Below, piece by piece: positions 25,982 through 35,424 of a stretch of DNA of 64,000 nt. The stretch lies in NCBI RefSeq assembly GCF_011682175.1, contig NZ_WHJG01000024.1:1-64000 (forward strand). Direction: 5' to 3'. The stretch comes from Massilia frigida (lineage in GTDB: Bacteria; Pseudomonadota; Gammaproteobacteria; Burkholderiales; Burkholderiaceae_D). How positions within the stretch are numbered: the first letter of the stretch is position 1; every line of letters begins with the position of its first letter. The notes beneath the pieces are model-generated. The model searched no databases. It had not been told where the DNA came from and worked only from the letters and a program-made list of their open reading frames with translations. Made by a program: the position numbers and the translations under genes.

Positions 25982-26382
25982 CGTGTGCCCTCGTGATGTC
26001 AAGGATGGCGCCCGGGGATTGCAAGCGCTTGCGTGGACATGCTGCCCAAGGAGAAAAACAACTGAACTGCCACGCCATGCGATAAGGGCAGGCAGATATT
26101 GAGCCGGGGCCAGTCCTGACGGCGACGTGTTGCACGACGTGCCCGGACCGGGCCGGTTCCGCGTGTGATGGTAAGACCTCGTCCATTGAAGCTGGTTCTG
26201 TCGAGAGGGCGCCAGCATGCACGTTGTCATCTCTCAATCGCGTTGCCCGCCAGCCAGTCAAAAGCAGGCGCGCGCGTCATTCGCGGTGGTATGGGATGCG
26301 CGCTGTGTGGCGCAAAATGAAAGCAATTGGGATGTGTAAAAAACCGCCCGAGACAGGCTCGTGACCAGCGACGATGGACGTA

Positions 26383-26679
26383 TCAGATGGTCTTCTCGAT
26401 CAGGCGTACCGCTGCGGGTATCAACTGAGCCAGGAAAACGAGGCTTGCAACCCACATGATAATTGACGACTTCGCTTCGGACACGGCGCTGCGTATTTCC
26501 GAACGTACCCCCGCGATCTCGGAGCGAATCTCGGCCCGCACTTCGGCGATATCCGATTTCGTCGCGCCATTGGCCTTGATCACCGCAACATCGATCTTGA
26601 TGGCGGTGATGTCAGCTTCCAGTCTGGCTACGCGGGCTTCCATGTCACCATGATCGCGCAATTCATTGTTCATGTCCAT
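26383..26679 (-). CDS. Coiled-coil/tail-anchored protein, copy 5
   Basis: 98 aa (MDMNNELRDHGDMEARVARLE). It has two 11-residue repeats (VRAEIRSEIAG, VRSEIRSAVSE) and the hydrophobic C-terminal helix IIMWVASLVFLAQLIPAAV. It is the most upstream copy on the minus strand and nearly identical to copy 4 outside the repeat number, so these two are probably the most recent duplicates. Confidence 0.75.
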   Translation of the reverse strand: MDMNNELRDHGDMEARVARLEADITAIKIDVAVIKANGATKSDIAEVRAEIRSEIAGVRSEIRSAVSEAKSSIIMWVASLVFLAQLIPAAVRLIEKTI

Positions 26680-27048
26680 CGTGTTCCCTCATGAGGTCAA
26701 GGATGTCACCCGGTAATCACAAGCGCCCGCATGGACAGGACACCCGGCGTGATGGGCAAGCGCCACCCCATGCGATGAAGGCAGGCGCTTATGCAGCCGG
26801 GGCCGACCCTGCCGGCGCCGCGTTGCAAAACGTGCTCGCACAGCGCCGGTACTGCTTGTCACAGTAAGACCTCGTCTATCGTGTTTGGTTCGCCGCATGG
26901 GCGTCGTCACGCGTGCGGCGCCGCGCTGGCTGGCAGCCACCCGGCCAGCGATGAGCAGGCGCTTGCACTGTTCATCGTGGTACCGCTTGGCCTTGCGCGG
27001 ATGCGCTGGGAAAGCAATCGTCCTGATTGCCTTGAGTTGGCGCAGGCC
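26680..27048. other. Non-coding spacer upstream of the paralogue array
   Basis: A 369-bp stretch between the TonB receptor stop and the fifth paralogue. Its left half resembles the other array spacers, including the GTAAGACCTCGTC motif near 26864. I see no gene, terminator or insertion sequence here. Confidence 0.6.
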
Positions 27049-29145
27049 TCAGAACGCGTAGCGCGCCGTCAACTGGACCGAGCGTGGCGCGCCCGGCAGG
27101 TTCAGGTTGCCGTTGCTGCCGTGTCCGGCGACGATGTACTGGCGGTCGGCCAGGTTCATCGCGTTCAGCTGGATGTCGACCTTGCCCTGGCGGTAGTAGG
27201 CCATCGCATCGATGGTCGCATAGCCCGGCAGCGTCACGGTATTGCCCGGATTGGCGAAGCGCTTGCCGACGGCATTGGCGCCACCGCCCACGCCAAACCC
27301 GTTGCCGAGCGACTTGGTCAGCCACACGTTGGCGCTGTGAACGGGCGTCAGGGTAGGGCGCTTGCCCTGCACCGGCTGTCCGGCATCGACGGCGACCGAC
27401 GACACCGAGCGCGCATCCAGATACGCGTAGCCCGACCACAGCTGCCAGCCATCGCCCAGCTTGCCGGCGAAGGTCAGCTCGATGCCATCGCTGCGCTGCG
27501 TGCCGATCGGAATCAGGCGGTTGGTGGCCGGGTCGGTGGCCTTGATGTTGGTGCGCTCCAGACGGAACAGCGACACCGAGGCGCTCGCATTGCCGTCGAA
27601 CAGGTCGAACTTGGCGCCGACTTCCTTGTTGGTGGTTTCCTCCGGCGCGATCTGGGCATTGTTCGCAGCCAGCGCAAATGATTCGCCCGACGGCTGGAAC
27701 GACTTGCTGAACGAGGCGAAGTACGATTGCGTCTCGCCCGGCTGATACACCAGGCCGGCGCGCGGACTCCAGGCACGGTCGACGCGGGCCAGGTTCGACT
27801 GGCCGGCACGGCGTTCGCGCGTTTCCTGTTCAAAGCGGTCGAAGCGCACGCCGGCCAGCGCCTTCCATTGGGCCGACAAGGCCGCCATATCCTGCACGTA
27901 GGCGCTGGCCACCGTCATCACGCCCAGGTTGTCGGTCGAGGGGGCGGCGCTGACGGTGAACGGCAGCACCGGCGCAACCGGATTGAACAGCTTGACCTTG
28001 GCGATATTGTTTTGCGAGCGGAACAGCTGGTCTTTTTCCTGCTTGCCGACTTCCACGCCGTACAGCAACTGATGGCGCATGCCGGCCAGCGTGGCGATCT
28101 GTTTCAGCTCGGTCTGGTTGAAATAGCCGCTCTCGTCGCGCAGCACATTGCTGCGGTTCAGCGACGCCGTCAGCGCCTTTTCATCGACCGCGCCGGCCAG
28201 CGTGTTGTTGCGGTCGAGCGTGTAGTTGTAGTGGCGGAAGGTATTGCGCAGCGACCAGGCATCGTTGAAACGGTGATCCATGGTGAAGCCGAAGGCCTTC
28301 ACCTCCGCTTCGGAGTAATCGTTGTCCTTCGCGTTGGCCGCGCCGTAGTAGGTGCCGGCAGGCACATCGACCGGCTTGCCGCGATACGCGGGCACGCCGA
28401 AATCGGTCACCCGCTTGTCGTTCAGGTATTCGGCCTGCAGCAGCACCTTGGTGGCGTCGCTGATCTTGAGCGAGACCGATGGCGCGAACGCTTCGCGGTC
28501 GAGGAACTGCTGGTCGCGGTAGCTGTCGGCGCGTTCGATGGCGCCGGTCACGCGCAGCGCCACCGGGCTGGCGCTGTCAGCGCGGGCGACGTCGATTTCG
28601 GCGCGGCGCTGGTTCCAGCTGCCGACCTGCAAACTCACTTCGTTCTTGTTGATGCCGGGTTTCTTGCTGATGCGGTTGATCAGCCCCCCGGACGAACCGC
28701 GTCCGTACAGCACCGAGGCCGGCCCCTTGATGATCTCGACCTGCTCGGTGTTCGACAGGTCGCGGAAGTACAAGGCATCGTCGCGCATGCCGTCGACAAA
28801 CTGGTCGGCGATGGCGGTAAAGCCGCGGATGGTCACCTGGTCGCGCTGGCCGTCGCCGTGCGACAGGCCGATGCCCGGCACCGCCTTGAGCACGTCCTGC
28901 AGCGAGCGCGCGCCCTGGTCGCGCAGCACGGAGAGCGGCACCACGTTGACGGTTTGTGGAATATCGCGCAGCGGCGCGTCGATCTTGGTCGCGCTGGTGG
29001 AGGTGGGCGGGTTGTAGCCGGCATCCTGGTCGCGCGTGGCGGTGACGGTGATTTCCTTGAGCGCGGTCTGCGCCAAGGCGGAACTGGACAGCTGGGGAAG
29101 TGCGAGCGCGATGATGACGGCCAGCCGGGTCTTTTGCATTGCCAT
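27049..29145 (-). CDS. TonB-dependent siderophore receptor (catecholate/Fiu-BfrA-like)
   Basis: 698 aa. The signal peptide ends ALPQLSSSALAQ. The TonB box region is LKEITVTATRD, the plug domain contains DIPQTVNVVPLSVLRDQGARSLQDVL-type sequence and the signature EIIKGPASVLYGRGSSGGLIN, and a 22-strand barrel ends in SVQLTARYAF with the required terminal Phe. Such receptors import ferric siderophores with TonB-ExbBD energy. The FVDGMRDDALYFRD plug segment is common in catecholate receptors; the actual ligand is inferred. A Fur-box-like site sits about 40 nt upstream, and AAGGACGTACC precedes the ATG. Confidence 0.92.
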   Translation of the reverse strand: MAMQKTRLAVIIALALPQLSSSALAQTALKEITVTATRDQDAGYNPPTSTSATKIDAPLRDIPQTVNVVPLSVLRDQGARSLQDVLKAVPGIGLSHGDGQRDQVTIRGFTAIADQFVDGMRDDALYFRDLSNTEQVEIIKGPASVLYGRGSSGGLINRISKKPGINKNEVSLQVGSWNQRRAEIDVARADSASPVALRVTGAIERADSYRDQQFLDREAFAPSVSLKISDATKVLLQAEYLNDKRVTDFGVPAYRGKPVDVPAGTYYGAANAKDNDYSEAEVKAFGFTMDHRFNDAWSLRNTFRHYNYTLDRNNTLAGAVDEKALTASLNRSNVLRDESGYFNQTELKQIATLAGMRHQLLYGVEVGKQEKDQLFRSQNNIAKVKLFNPVAPVLPFTVSAAPSTDNLGVMTVASAYVQDMAALSAQWKALAGVRFDRFEQETRERRAGQSNLARVDRAWSPRAGLVYQPGETQSYFASFSKSFQPSGESFALAANNAQIAPEETTNKEVGAKFDLFDGNASASVSLFRLERTNIKATDPATNRLIPIGTQRSDGIELTFAGKLGDGWQLWSGYAYLDARSVSSVAVDAGQPVQGKRPTLTPVHSANVWLTKSLGNGFGVGGGANAVGKRFANPGNTVTLPGYATIDAMAYYRQGKVDIQLNAMNLADRQYIVAGHGSNGNLNLPGAPRSVQLTARYAF

Positions 29146-29183
29146 GGTACGTCCTTGTTTTTACGTTGCTTAATAATTACTAC

Positions 29184-29202
29184 GAATGATAATGATTCCT
29201 AT
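29184..29202. promoter_or_regulatory. Fur-box-like operator
   Basis: GAATGATAATGATTCCTAT and the AT-rich flanks (29170-29215) match the repeated GATAAT-type Fur consensus in the first half-sites. The position about 40 bp upstream of a TonB siderophore receptor start is where Fur repression under iron-replete conditions would be expected. It is distinctly AT-rich against a GC-rich background. Confidence 0.6.
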
Positions 29203-29261
29203 TACTATTATTGCTGAGCAACGTCAATATGGCAAATTTATGTGAGACGCATGGTTTTTCG

Positions 29262-31601
29262 TCAGAACAAGGTCTGCTGCAAACTGGTGAGGCTGGCGAA
29301 ATCGTCGCCCAGGAAGGGCAGGATGGCGTCGGCGATCGGCTGCAGCTGGCGCGTGACGTAATGGTCGTAATCGATGCGCGAGCGTTGCGTTTCCAGCGGT
29401 TCGGGGCCGGCCAGCGTCATCACGTACTGGATCCAGCCGCCTTTCTGATACTGGAGCGGACGGCCGTGCAGGCGATTGAAGTCGTCGGCAAGGCGCGCGG
29501 CGCGCACCGGCGGCGGCGTGCTGCCCTGGTAGTCCGCCAGCGGGCGGCGGATGCGCTTGCGGTACACCAGCAAGTCGTCGAAGTCGCCGCGCAAGGTGCT
29601 GTTGACGTACTCGCGCACATAGTCGCGGTAGCTTTCGCGCCTGAAGATGCGCAGGTACAGCGCTTGCTGGAATTGCTGCGCCAGCGGCGTCCAGTCGCTG
29701 CGCACCGTTTCCAGGCCCTTGAATATCATCTCTTCGGCGCCGTCGCTGTTGCCGACCAGTCCCGCATAGCGCTTCTTGCTGCCTTCTTCCGAATTGCGGA
29801 TGGTCGGCATCAGGAAGCGCCGGTAGTGGGTTTCATACTGGAGTTCGAGCGCGCTGCCGAGGCCGAACTCCTGCTCCAGGTGCGCGCTCCACCACGCGTT
29901 GACGTGGACCACCAGCGCGCGCCCGATCTCGCCCGCCTGCGCGTCGTCGTGCGCGTGCTTGAGCCAGACGAAGGTCGAATCGGTGTCGCCGTAGATCACC
30001 TGGTAGCCGCGTTCCTCGATCAGCTCGCGCGTGCGGTGCATGATCTCTTGCCCGCGCAGCGTGATCGAGGATGCCAGGCGCGGATCGAAGAAGCGGCAGC
30101 CATCCGACCCGAGTACGCCGTAGAAGGCGTTCATGATGATCTTGAGCGCCTGCGACAGCGGCTGGTTGCGTTCGCGCTTGGCCGCCTCGCGCCCCTGCGC
30201 GATCTGGCTGACGATGGCCGGCAGGCAGTGCTTCTCGCGCGCAAAGCGCGCACCGCGGAAGCCCGGCACGGTGGCGCCGCTGTCGTCGCGCAAGCCTTCG
30301 ACCAGGCCGACCGGATCGATCAGGAAGGTGCGGATAATCGAGGGATACAGGCTTTTGTAGTCGAGCACCAGCACCGAGTCGTACAGGCCGGAACGCGAAT
30401 CCATGACGTAGCCGCCCGGGCTGTTTTCGCCGGCGATATCGCCCAGGTTGGGCGCCACGTAGCCCTGGCGGTGCATGCGCGGCAGGTACAGGTGCTCGAA
30501 GGCGGCCACCGAACCGCCGCTGCGGTCCACCGCCAGCCCGGTCACGCTGGCCCGTTCGAGCAGGAAGGGCAGCAGCTCGGTCTTGTCGAAAATGCGCGTG
30601 ACCAGTTCGCAGTCCTTGAGGTTGTAGTGTGCCAGTGCCGGCTTGTCTTGGTTGAAGCGGCGTTCGATTTCGGCCATGCGCTGGTAGGGATTGTCGATCG
30701 CCTTGCCAACGCCGAGCAGGGTGCGCGCCACGTTTTCGAGGCTGAACGAGGAAAAACGCCAGGTCGCCGATTTGAGCGCGTCGATGCCGTCGATGATCAG
30801 GCGCCCGGCCGCGCCGGCGAAGAAGTGCTGCTGCTTGCCGTGTTCGCGCCATTCCATCGGGCTGCCGTCGCGCCCCAGGCGCAAGGGCACCTGGCAGCGC
30901 TGCGCATGCTGTTGCAGCACGCGCAGGTCGAACTGCACCACGTTCCAGCCGATGATGGCGTCCGGATCGTGCGTTTCAAGCCAGGCATTGAGGCATGCCA
31001 GCATGTGCGCGTGGCTGTCGCAGTAGTCGAGGGCGAAGTCGCGTGGCACATCGTTGCCGTTCGGCGGTCCCAGCATGTAGACCTGGCGCTGGCCGCAGCC
31101 TTCGAGCGCGATCGAATACAGCTCGCCGCGCGAGGTCGTTTCGATGTCGAGCGAGACCAGTTTCAGGCGCGGGCGGTAGCCCGGCCCCGCTTTCAGGGGG
31201 CTGTCGGGCGCATCGTGGAACAGCACCGGCGCGGTGATGAAGCGCTCCATCAGGTAACGCTCGGGCGGGCGGATATCGGCTTCGTAGACATCGATGCCGA
31301 ACTCGCGCAGGCGCTTGGCCTGCCTGGTCAGCTGGCGGTACTGCTGGCAGTACAGGCCGAACACCGGGCGCTGGCTGAAGTCGCGCAGGTCGAGCGAGCG
31401 CAGTTCGCAGCCGCGTTCGCCCTGCAGCAGCGCGGCGACCTGGGTGCGCCACTGTTCCGGAATGAAGGCGACCGAGAGTTGCTTGGACAGGCGGATGCGG
31501 CGCGGCCCGGCATCGGTGGCAAGCCAGAAGTCGACCTCGGTGCCGGCGGGGGTGTCGCGCCAGTGTCGGGTCAGGAGAAACCCCTGCTGCGGTGAATTCA
31601 C
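29262..31601 (-). CDS. polB: DNA polymerase II (family B)
   Basis: 779 aa from GTG at 31601 (AAGG 7 nt upstream), close to the 783 aa of E. coli PolB. The ATG at 31745 would add a non-homologous tail. The 3'-5' exonuclease domain has LDIETTSRG and [14 protein letters not shown]. The polymerase domain has [13 protein letters not shown] (motif A), [13 protein letters not shown] (motif B) and [10 protein letters not shown] (motif C). PolB performs translesion and restart synthesis in the SOS response. No LexA box was obvious upstream. Confidence 0.95.
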   Translation of the reverse strand: MNSPQQGFLLTRHWRDTPAGTEVDFWLATDAGPRRIRLSKQLSVAFIPEQWRTQVAALLQGERGCELRSLDLRDFSQRPVFGLYCQQYRQLTRQAKRLREFGIDVYEADIRPPERYLMERFITAPVLFHDAPDSPLKAGPGYRPRLKLVSLDIETTSRGELYSIALEGCGQRQVYMLGPPNGNDVPRDFALDYCDSHAHMLACLNAWLETHDPDAIIGWNVVQFDLRVLQQHAQRCQVPLRLGRDGSPMEWREHGKQQHFFAGAAGRLIIDGIDALKSATWRFSSFSLENVARTLLGVGKAIDNPYQRMAEIERRFNQDKPALAHYNLKDCELVTRIFDKTELLPFLLERASVTGLAVDRSGGSVAAFEHLYLPRMHRQGYVAPNLGDIAGENSPGGYVMDSRSGLYDSVLVLDYKSLYPSIIRTFLIDPVGLVEGLRDDSGATVPGFRGARFAREKHCLPAIVSQIAQGREAAKRERNQPLSQALKIIMNAFYGVLGSDGCRFFDPRLASSITLRGQEIMHRTRELIEERGYQVIYGDTDSTFVWLKHAHDDAQAGEIGRALVVHVNAWWSAHLEQEFGLGSALELQYETHYRRFLMPTIRNSEEGSKKRYAGLVGNSDGAEEMIFKGLETVRSDWTPLAQQFQQALYLRIFRRESYRDYVREYVNSTLRGDFDDLLVYRKRIRRPLADYQGSTPPPVRAARLADDFNRLHGRPLQYQKGGWIQYVMTLAGPEPLETQRSRIDYDHYVTRQLQPIADAILPFLGDDFASLTSLQQTLF

Positions 31602-31750
31602 AATGCTACCTTGAAAGCGCTTGCCGGATGGCGCGCATATTCTAAGCCATCCCGGGTGCCGGCGGTAAGGGGAGGGCGCGGCGCCGATAAAATCGCGGCC
31701 GGCGCCGATCCGCATTATCATGCCTGCGTACCGACCACCTTTCACAGCTT

Positions 31751-32344
31751 ATGTCCGACCACGCGATGACCCCGACCTTCCCGGCCCTGCCCATGCGCCT
31801 GCTGCTGGCTGCCGCGCCGCTGCTGCTGGCCGCCTGCGGCACGCTCAACGCCGCCGCGCAGGCCGAGCAGGGCGCCGGCGCCGAGCTCGGGCGGGTATGG
31901 GATCGCTGGGTCGACTCCGGCGGCGACATCGCTGCCGCCGTTACGTGGGAACGCAAGGTGCGCGCCGGCGTCAGCGTGGCCGAGATCGAGGATGCCTTCG
32001 CCAGCGTCGCCGCCGAAGACAATGTGAAGATGGTCGGCACCCTGCCGCTGTCGACGGAATTGCAGGCGCGCTCCGGCAGGCCGGAGAGGTTCCTGAAAGT
32101 CTATTCCTACTGCGACCCGGAGACGGCGCGCGCGATGGTCGATTTCAGCCCGCCCATGGCGGCCTTCCTGCCCTGCCGCATCACGGTGCTGGAAAAGGAG
32201 GATGGCTTGTGGCTCTACACCATGAACATGGATATGCTGACCAAAATGGGCCGCACGCTGCCGCCCGAACTCAAACCGCGCGTGACGCGCATGCGCGACG
32301 CCATGTGGAAGATGCTGGAGCGCGGTTCACGCGGCGAATTCTAG
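31751..32344 (+). CDS. DUF302-like lipoprotein
   Basis: 197 aa with a lipoprotein signal (LLLAAAPLLLAACGT; lipidated Cys about residue 29). The mature domain contains LKVYSYCDPETARAMVDFSPPMAAFLPCRI and a MRDAMWKM-type C-terminal helix, in line with DUF302 periplasmic proteins, which are small alpha/beta folds often found with sulfur genes. It lies just upstream of the sox regulator. Alternative starts at 31766 and 31793 are possible; the ribosome-binding site is weak for all. Confidence 0.7.
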   Translation: MSDHAMTPTFPALPMRLLLAAAPLLLAACGTLNAAAQAEQGAGAELGRVWDRWVDSGGDIAAAVTWERKVRAGVSVAEIEDAFASVAAEDNVKMVGTLPLSTELQARSGRPERFLKVYSYCDPETARAMVDFSPPMAAFLPCRITVLEKEDGLWLYTMNMDMLTKMGRTLPPELKPRVTRMRDAMWKMLERGSRGEF

Positions 32345-32397
32345 TGTTGTTTTCCGCATTGCAACATCGAAATCGCTTGTGCGACAGGTGCGGATTT

Positions 32398-32418
32398 GGT
32401 TATATGCGTATATCGGCA
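32398..32418. promoter_or_regulatory. ArsR-family operator-like site 1
   Basis: GGTTATATGCGTATATCGGC, with the inverted arms TATGC and GCATA, lies 20-40 nt before the start of the regulator gene. A closely related sequence occurs upstream of soxC. Position suggests autoregulation. Confidence 0.6.
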
Positions 32419-32438
32419 TAGATAAGACGCATACCAGC

Positions 32439-32807
32439 ATGGATCCGGAACTCGACAGTGAACAGATGAGCGAAGTGTTCGAAGAAGTGTCGAACTATTT
32501 TTCGCTGCTGTCCGAGCCGACCCGGCTCAAGATCCTGCACGCGCTGTGCCATGGCGAGCGCTCGGTGGGCGCCATCGTCGGCGAGATCGGCGCCACCCAG
32601 GCCAATGTGTCGCGCCAGTTGAACATGCTGTACCGGGCCCGCATCCTGGGACGGCGCAAGGAGGGGGCGCAAGTGTATTACCGCATCGAAGACCAGAATA
32701 CGATCGCGCTGTGCCGCACGGTGTGCTCCCAGATGGCGGAAAAGGTCAAGAACAGCCGCCGCATGGGGCAGGGCGCGATCCAGGGCTTCATGGGAGCGGA
32801 CGCCTGA
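32439..32807 (+). CDS. ArsR-family sox operon regulator (SoxR/BigR-like)
   Basis: 122 aa from ATG at 32439 (MDPELDSEQMSEVFEEVSNYFSLL). Winged helix-turn-helix with LLSEPTRLKILHALCHGERSVG, ATQANVSRQLNMLYRA as recognition helix and EGAQVYYRIED as wing. Cys37 sits in helix 2 and Cys92/Cys96 in the last helix. Regulators of this group at sox loci repress until a persulfide or polysulfide oxidises paired cysteines. That sensing mode is inferred, and the spacing of these cysteines is not what I recall for BigR. Related operator-like sites lie before this gene and before soxC. Confidence 0.8.
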   Translation: MDPELDSEQMSEVFEEVSNYFSLLSEPTRLKILHALCHGERSVGAIVGEIGATQANVSRQLNMLYRARILGRRKEGAQVYYRIEDQNTIALCRTVCSQMAEKVKNSRRMGQGAIQGFMGADA

Positions 32808-32850
32808 CACGGTGGCGCACGCGCAGGTGGCGTGGAGCATATGCGCGCAT

Positions 32851-32877
32851 GGTTATATGCGTATGTGCTCATATAAG
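32851..32877. promoter_or_regulatory. ArsR-family operator-like site 2, upstream of soxC
   Basis: GGTTATATGCGTATGTGCTC followed by ATATAAG shares its first 14 bases with site 1 and has ATATG/CATAT inverted arms. It lies about 70-95 nt before soxC, between the regulator and the operon, as expected for repression of sox transcription. An extra CATATGCGCGCAT palindrome-like stretch lies just to the left. Confidence 0.6.
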
Positions 32878-32946
32878 TAAGCGATTGTACGGGCGGGTCG
32901 GAAGTTCCGATGCCGTTTTCAACAAGGCAAGCGAGAGGCAGCGGCA

Positions 32947-34308
32947 ATGACGACTCCGATACGCAAAAGCGGCCGTGTGCAGGCCGCCCCCGAGCATTTC
33001 CTCGACGGCGGCCTGGTCGACGAGATCAACCGCGCCGGCATGGATAGCGCGCGGCGCGGCTTCCTGCGCCGCAGTTTCCTGGCGGCCGCCGGTGCCGCCG
33101 GCGCCGCCATGGCGGCGGGATCCGCGCTGGCCCAGGATGGCGCGGGCGATCCCAACATCCTGATCCTGCCCGAGCATTCGCGTACCCTGGGCAAGCCGGT
33201 CGTGACCAATCCCTACGGCCAGCCCTCGCAGTACGAGGCCAATCTCCAGCGGCGCGAATCGCCCGGGCTGACCCGGGTGGCGGCGGCCTCGGTCTCGTTC
33301 ACGCCGCTGCAAGGGCTGTTTGGCATCATCACCCCGTCCGGGCTGCATTTCGAGCGCCATCACCAGGGCTGGCACGATATCGACCCGACCAAACACCGGT
33401 TCATGATCAACGGCCTGGTGAAAACCCCCAAGGTCTACAGCATGGATGACTTGATGCGCATGCCGTCGGTGTCGCGCATGCATTTCATCGAGTGCGGCGC
33501 CAACACGGCGATGGAGTGGGGCAATGTGGCGGTGCCCTCGGTCCAGTACTCGCACGGCATGCTCAGCTGCAGCGAATTTACCGGCGTGCCGCTGCCGGTC
33601 CTGCTGGACGATTGCGGCTACGACAAGCGGCGCGCCAAAGTCGTGCTGGCGGAAGGGGCCGACGGCTCGTCGATGACCCGCACGATCGGGCTCGACCGCG
33701 CGCTCGACGACGTCATCGTGGCCTGGGCCATGAATGGCGAAATGCTGCGCCCGGAACACGGTTATCCCTTGCGCCTGGTGGTGCCCGGCGTGCAGGGCGT
33801 GTCGTGGGTGAAATGGCTGCGCCGCATCGAGGTGGGCGACCAGCCGTATGCCACCAAGGACGAGGCGCTGCACTACATCGATGCGCTGCCGGACGGCACC
33901 TTCCGCCAGTACACTTCGATCCAGGAATGCAAATCGGTGATCACCACGCCGTCGGCCGGCCAGCGCTTGCTCGATACCGGGTATTACAACATCACCGGGC
34001 TGGCCTGGTCCGGGCGGGGCAAGGTCAAGCGGGTCGACGTGTCGGTCGACGGCGGGCGCAACTGGCGCACGGCGCGCCTGGAAACGCCGCTGCTGTCGAA
34101 ATGCCTGACCCGCTTCAATATCGATTGGAACTGGGATGGCGCGCCCGCCGTGCTGCAATCGCGCGCCATCGACGAAACCGGCTATGTGCAGCCGAAAATC
34201 AATGAATTGCGTGCCGTGCGCGGCACCCGGTCCATTTATCACAACAATGCAATCCAGTCCTGGCAGGTTGCGCAATCGGGCGAGGTGTCGAATGTCCAGG
34301 TCTATTAA
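32947..34308 (+). CDS. soxC: Sulfite/sulfane dehydrogenase molybdopterin subunit SoxC
   Basis: 453 aa. It has a Tat signal (RRGFLRRSFLAAAGAAG) and a sulfite-oxidase molybdopterin fold with the Mo-ligand cysteine in HFIECGANTAMEW. It also has the SoxC dimerisation domain (VSVDGGRNWRTARL). With SoxD it oxidises the sulfane sulfur bound to SoxYZ, allowing complete thiosulfate oxidation to sulfate without sulfur globules. It is the first gene of the sox operon. Its stop overlaps the soxD start by 17 nt. Confidence 0.95.
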   Translation: MTTPIRKSGRVQAAPEHFLDGGLVDEINRAGMDSARRGFLRRSFLAAAGAAGAAMAAGSALAQDGAGDPNILILPEHSRTLGKPVVTNPYGQPSQYEANLQRRESPGLTRVAAASVSFTPLQGLFGIITPSGLHFERHHQGWHDIDPTKHRFMINGLVKTPKVYSMDDLMRMPSVSRMHFIECGANTAMEWGNVAVPSVQYSHGMLSCSEFTGVPLPVLLDDCGYDKRRAKVVLAEGADGSSMTRTIGLDRALDDVIVAWAMNGEMLRPEHGYPLRLVVPGVQGVSWVKWLRRIEVGDQPYATKDEALHYIDALPDGTFRQYTSIQECKSVITTPSAGQRLLDTGYYNITGLAWSGRGKVKRVDVSVDGGRNWRTARLETPLLSKCLTRFNIDWNWDGAPAVLQSRAIDETGYVQPKINELRAVRGTRSIYHNNAIQSWQVAQSGEVSNVQVY

Positions 34309-35350
34309 CGCCGCGCTCGCGCTGGCCATTGCCGTGCTGGCCTGCGGCGCCGGTGCCGCTCCCCCGGCCATGCCCGGCCGCCCGGCCACGGCGCAGGAAG
34401 TGGCGGCCTGGGATATCGATGTGCGCCCCGATTTCACAGGCTTGCCCAAGGGTTCCGGCAGCGTGCTGGCCGGCCAGGCCGTCTGGGAAGGCAAGTGCGC
34501 CTCCTGTCACGGCACCTTCGGCGAGTCGAACGAGGTATTCACGCCGCTGATCGGCGGCACCACCGCCGCCGACGCGGCCAGCGGCCGGGTAGCCTCGCTC
34601 GTGAGCGGCCGCCAGCCCCAGAAAACCACGCTGATGAAGCTCGCCACCGTGTCGACCCTGTGGGATTACATCAACCGCGCCATGCCCTGGACCGCGCCCA
34701 AGTCGCTCACCACCGACGAGGTGTACGCGGTCACCGCCTACATGCTGAACATGGGCGAGGTGGTACCGGACGACTTTGTGCTGTCGGACCGGACCATGGC
34801 GCAAGCCCAGCAGCGCATGCCGAACCGCAAGGGCATGGTCAGCAAGCACGGCTTATGGGACATCAAGGGCAAGCCCGACGTCAAGAGCGTCGCGTGCATG
34901 ACACATTGCCCGGTCGAGGCCACGGTGCGCTCGTCGCTGCCGGACGGGGCGCGCAATGCGCACGGCAACCTGGCGCAGCAGACCCGTGGTTTTGGCGCCA
35001 CCCGTGGCGTCGATACAACGCAGGCGGGACCAACGGCGCGCCTCGCGGCCGTCGCGCCAGCCGTCGCCACGGCGCCCGCAAGCGGACCCGGTAAAGCGAC
35101 CCTGGCGCTGCTCCAGCAGCACGCCTGCATGGCCTGCCACGCGCTCGATACCAAGGTCGTCGGCCCCAGTTTCAAGGCGGTGCGCGAGAAGTACCAGGGC
35201 GACAGTGCGGCCGCCGCCCGGCTGGCGGACAAGATCAGGCAGGGCAGCGCCGGGACCTGGGGCCCGATCCCGATGCCGGCGCAGGGGCAGGGGCAGGTCA
35301 CGGATGCCGATCTTGCCGCGATGCTAGCCTGGATCCTGGCAACACCCTGA
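34292..35350 (+). CDS. soxD: Diheme cytochrome c subunit SoxD
   Basis: 352 aa from ATG at 34292, inside the end of soxC, with GAGG upstream. The signal peptide is LALAIAVLACGAGA. Two heme sites are seen: CASCH (residues 69-73) and CMACH near residue 280. The C-terminal domain resembles a monoheme class I cytochrome (ALLQQHACMACHALD). It carries electrons from SoxC. Between the domains is an Ala/Pro-rich linker (about residues 235-268). Confidence 0.93.
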   Translation: MSRSINAALALAIAVLACGAGAAPPAMPGRPATAQEVAAWDIDVRPDFTGLPKGSGSVLAGQAVWEGKCASCHGTFGESNEVFTPLIGGTTAADAASGRVASLVSGRQPQKTTLMKLATVSTLWDYINRAMPWTAPKSLTTDEVYAVTAYMLNMGEVVPDDFVLSDRTMAQAQQRMPNRKGMVSKHGLWDIKGKPDVKSVACMTHCPVEATVRSSLPDGARNAHGNLAQQTRGFGATRGVDTTQAGPTARLAAVAPAVATAPASGPGKATLALLQQHACMACHALDTKVVGPSFKAVREKYQGDSAAAARLADKIRQGSAGTWGPIPMPAQGQGQVTDADLAAMLAWILATP

Positions 35351-35424
35351 TCAACGAACATGGCCAGCGGCGACCCGGATCGGGTAGTCTTGGTGTGAAG
35401 CAGTCATATACATTGGAGAAGATG

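Larger units (their letters stand above)
23661..26900 (-). repeat. Tandem segmental duplication (gene plus spacer) of about 0.7-0.9 kb
   Basis: Not only the five genes but also the 230-510-bp spacers between them are related. A spacer motif GTAAGACC(T/G)CGTC(C/T)AT recurs near 24562, 25313 (GCAAGACCTCGTCCAT), 26170 and 26864. The sequence CGGGAGCCGGATGA recurs near 23978 and 24439. The spacers otherwise contain no convincing gene: frames in them are translations of the same diverging repeat. Confidence 0.8.

Noticed and set aside
29211-31595. Long plus-strand open frame (about 794 codons)
   Set aside because: Antisense to DNA polymerase II, which has all family-B motifs.
32439-32807. MerR-type SoxR redox regulator
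   Set aside because: The protein has the ArsR winged helix and no iron-sulfur cysteine cluster; only the shared name SoxR could mislead.
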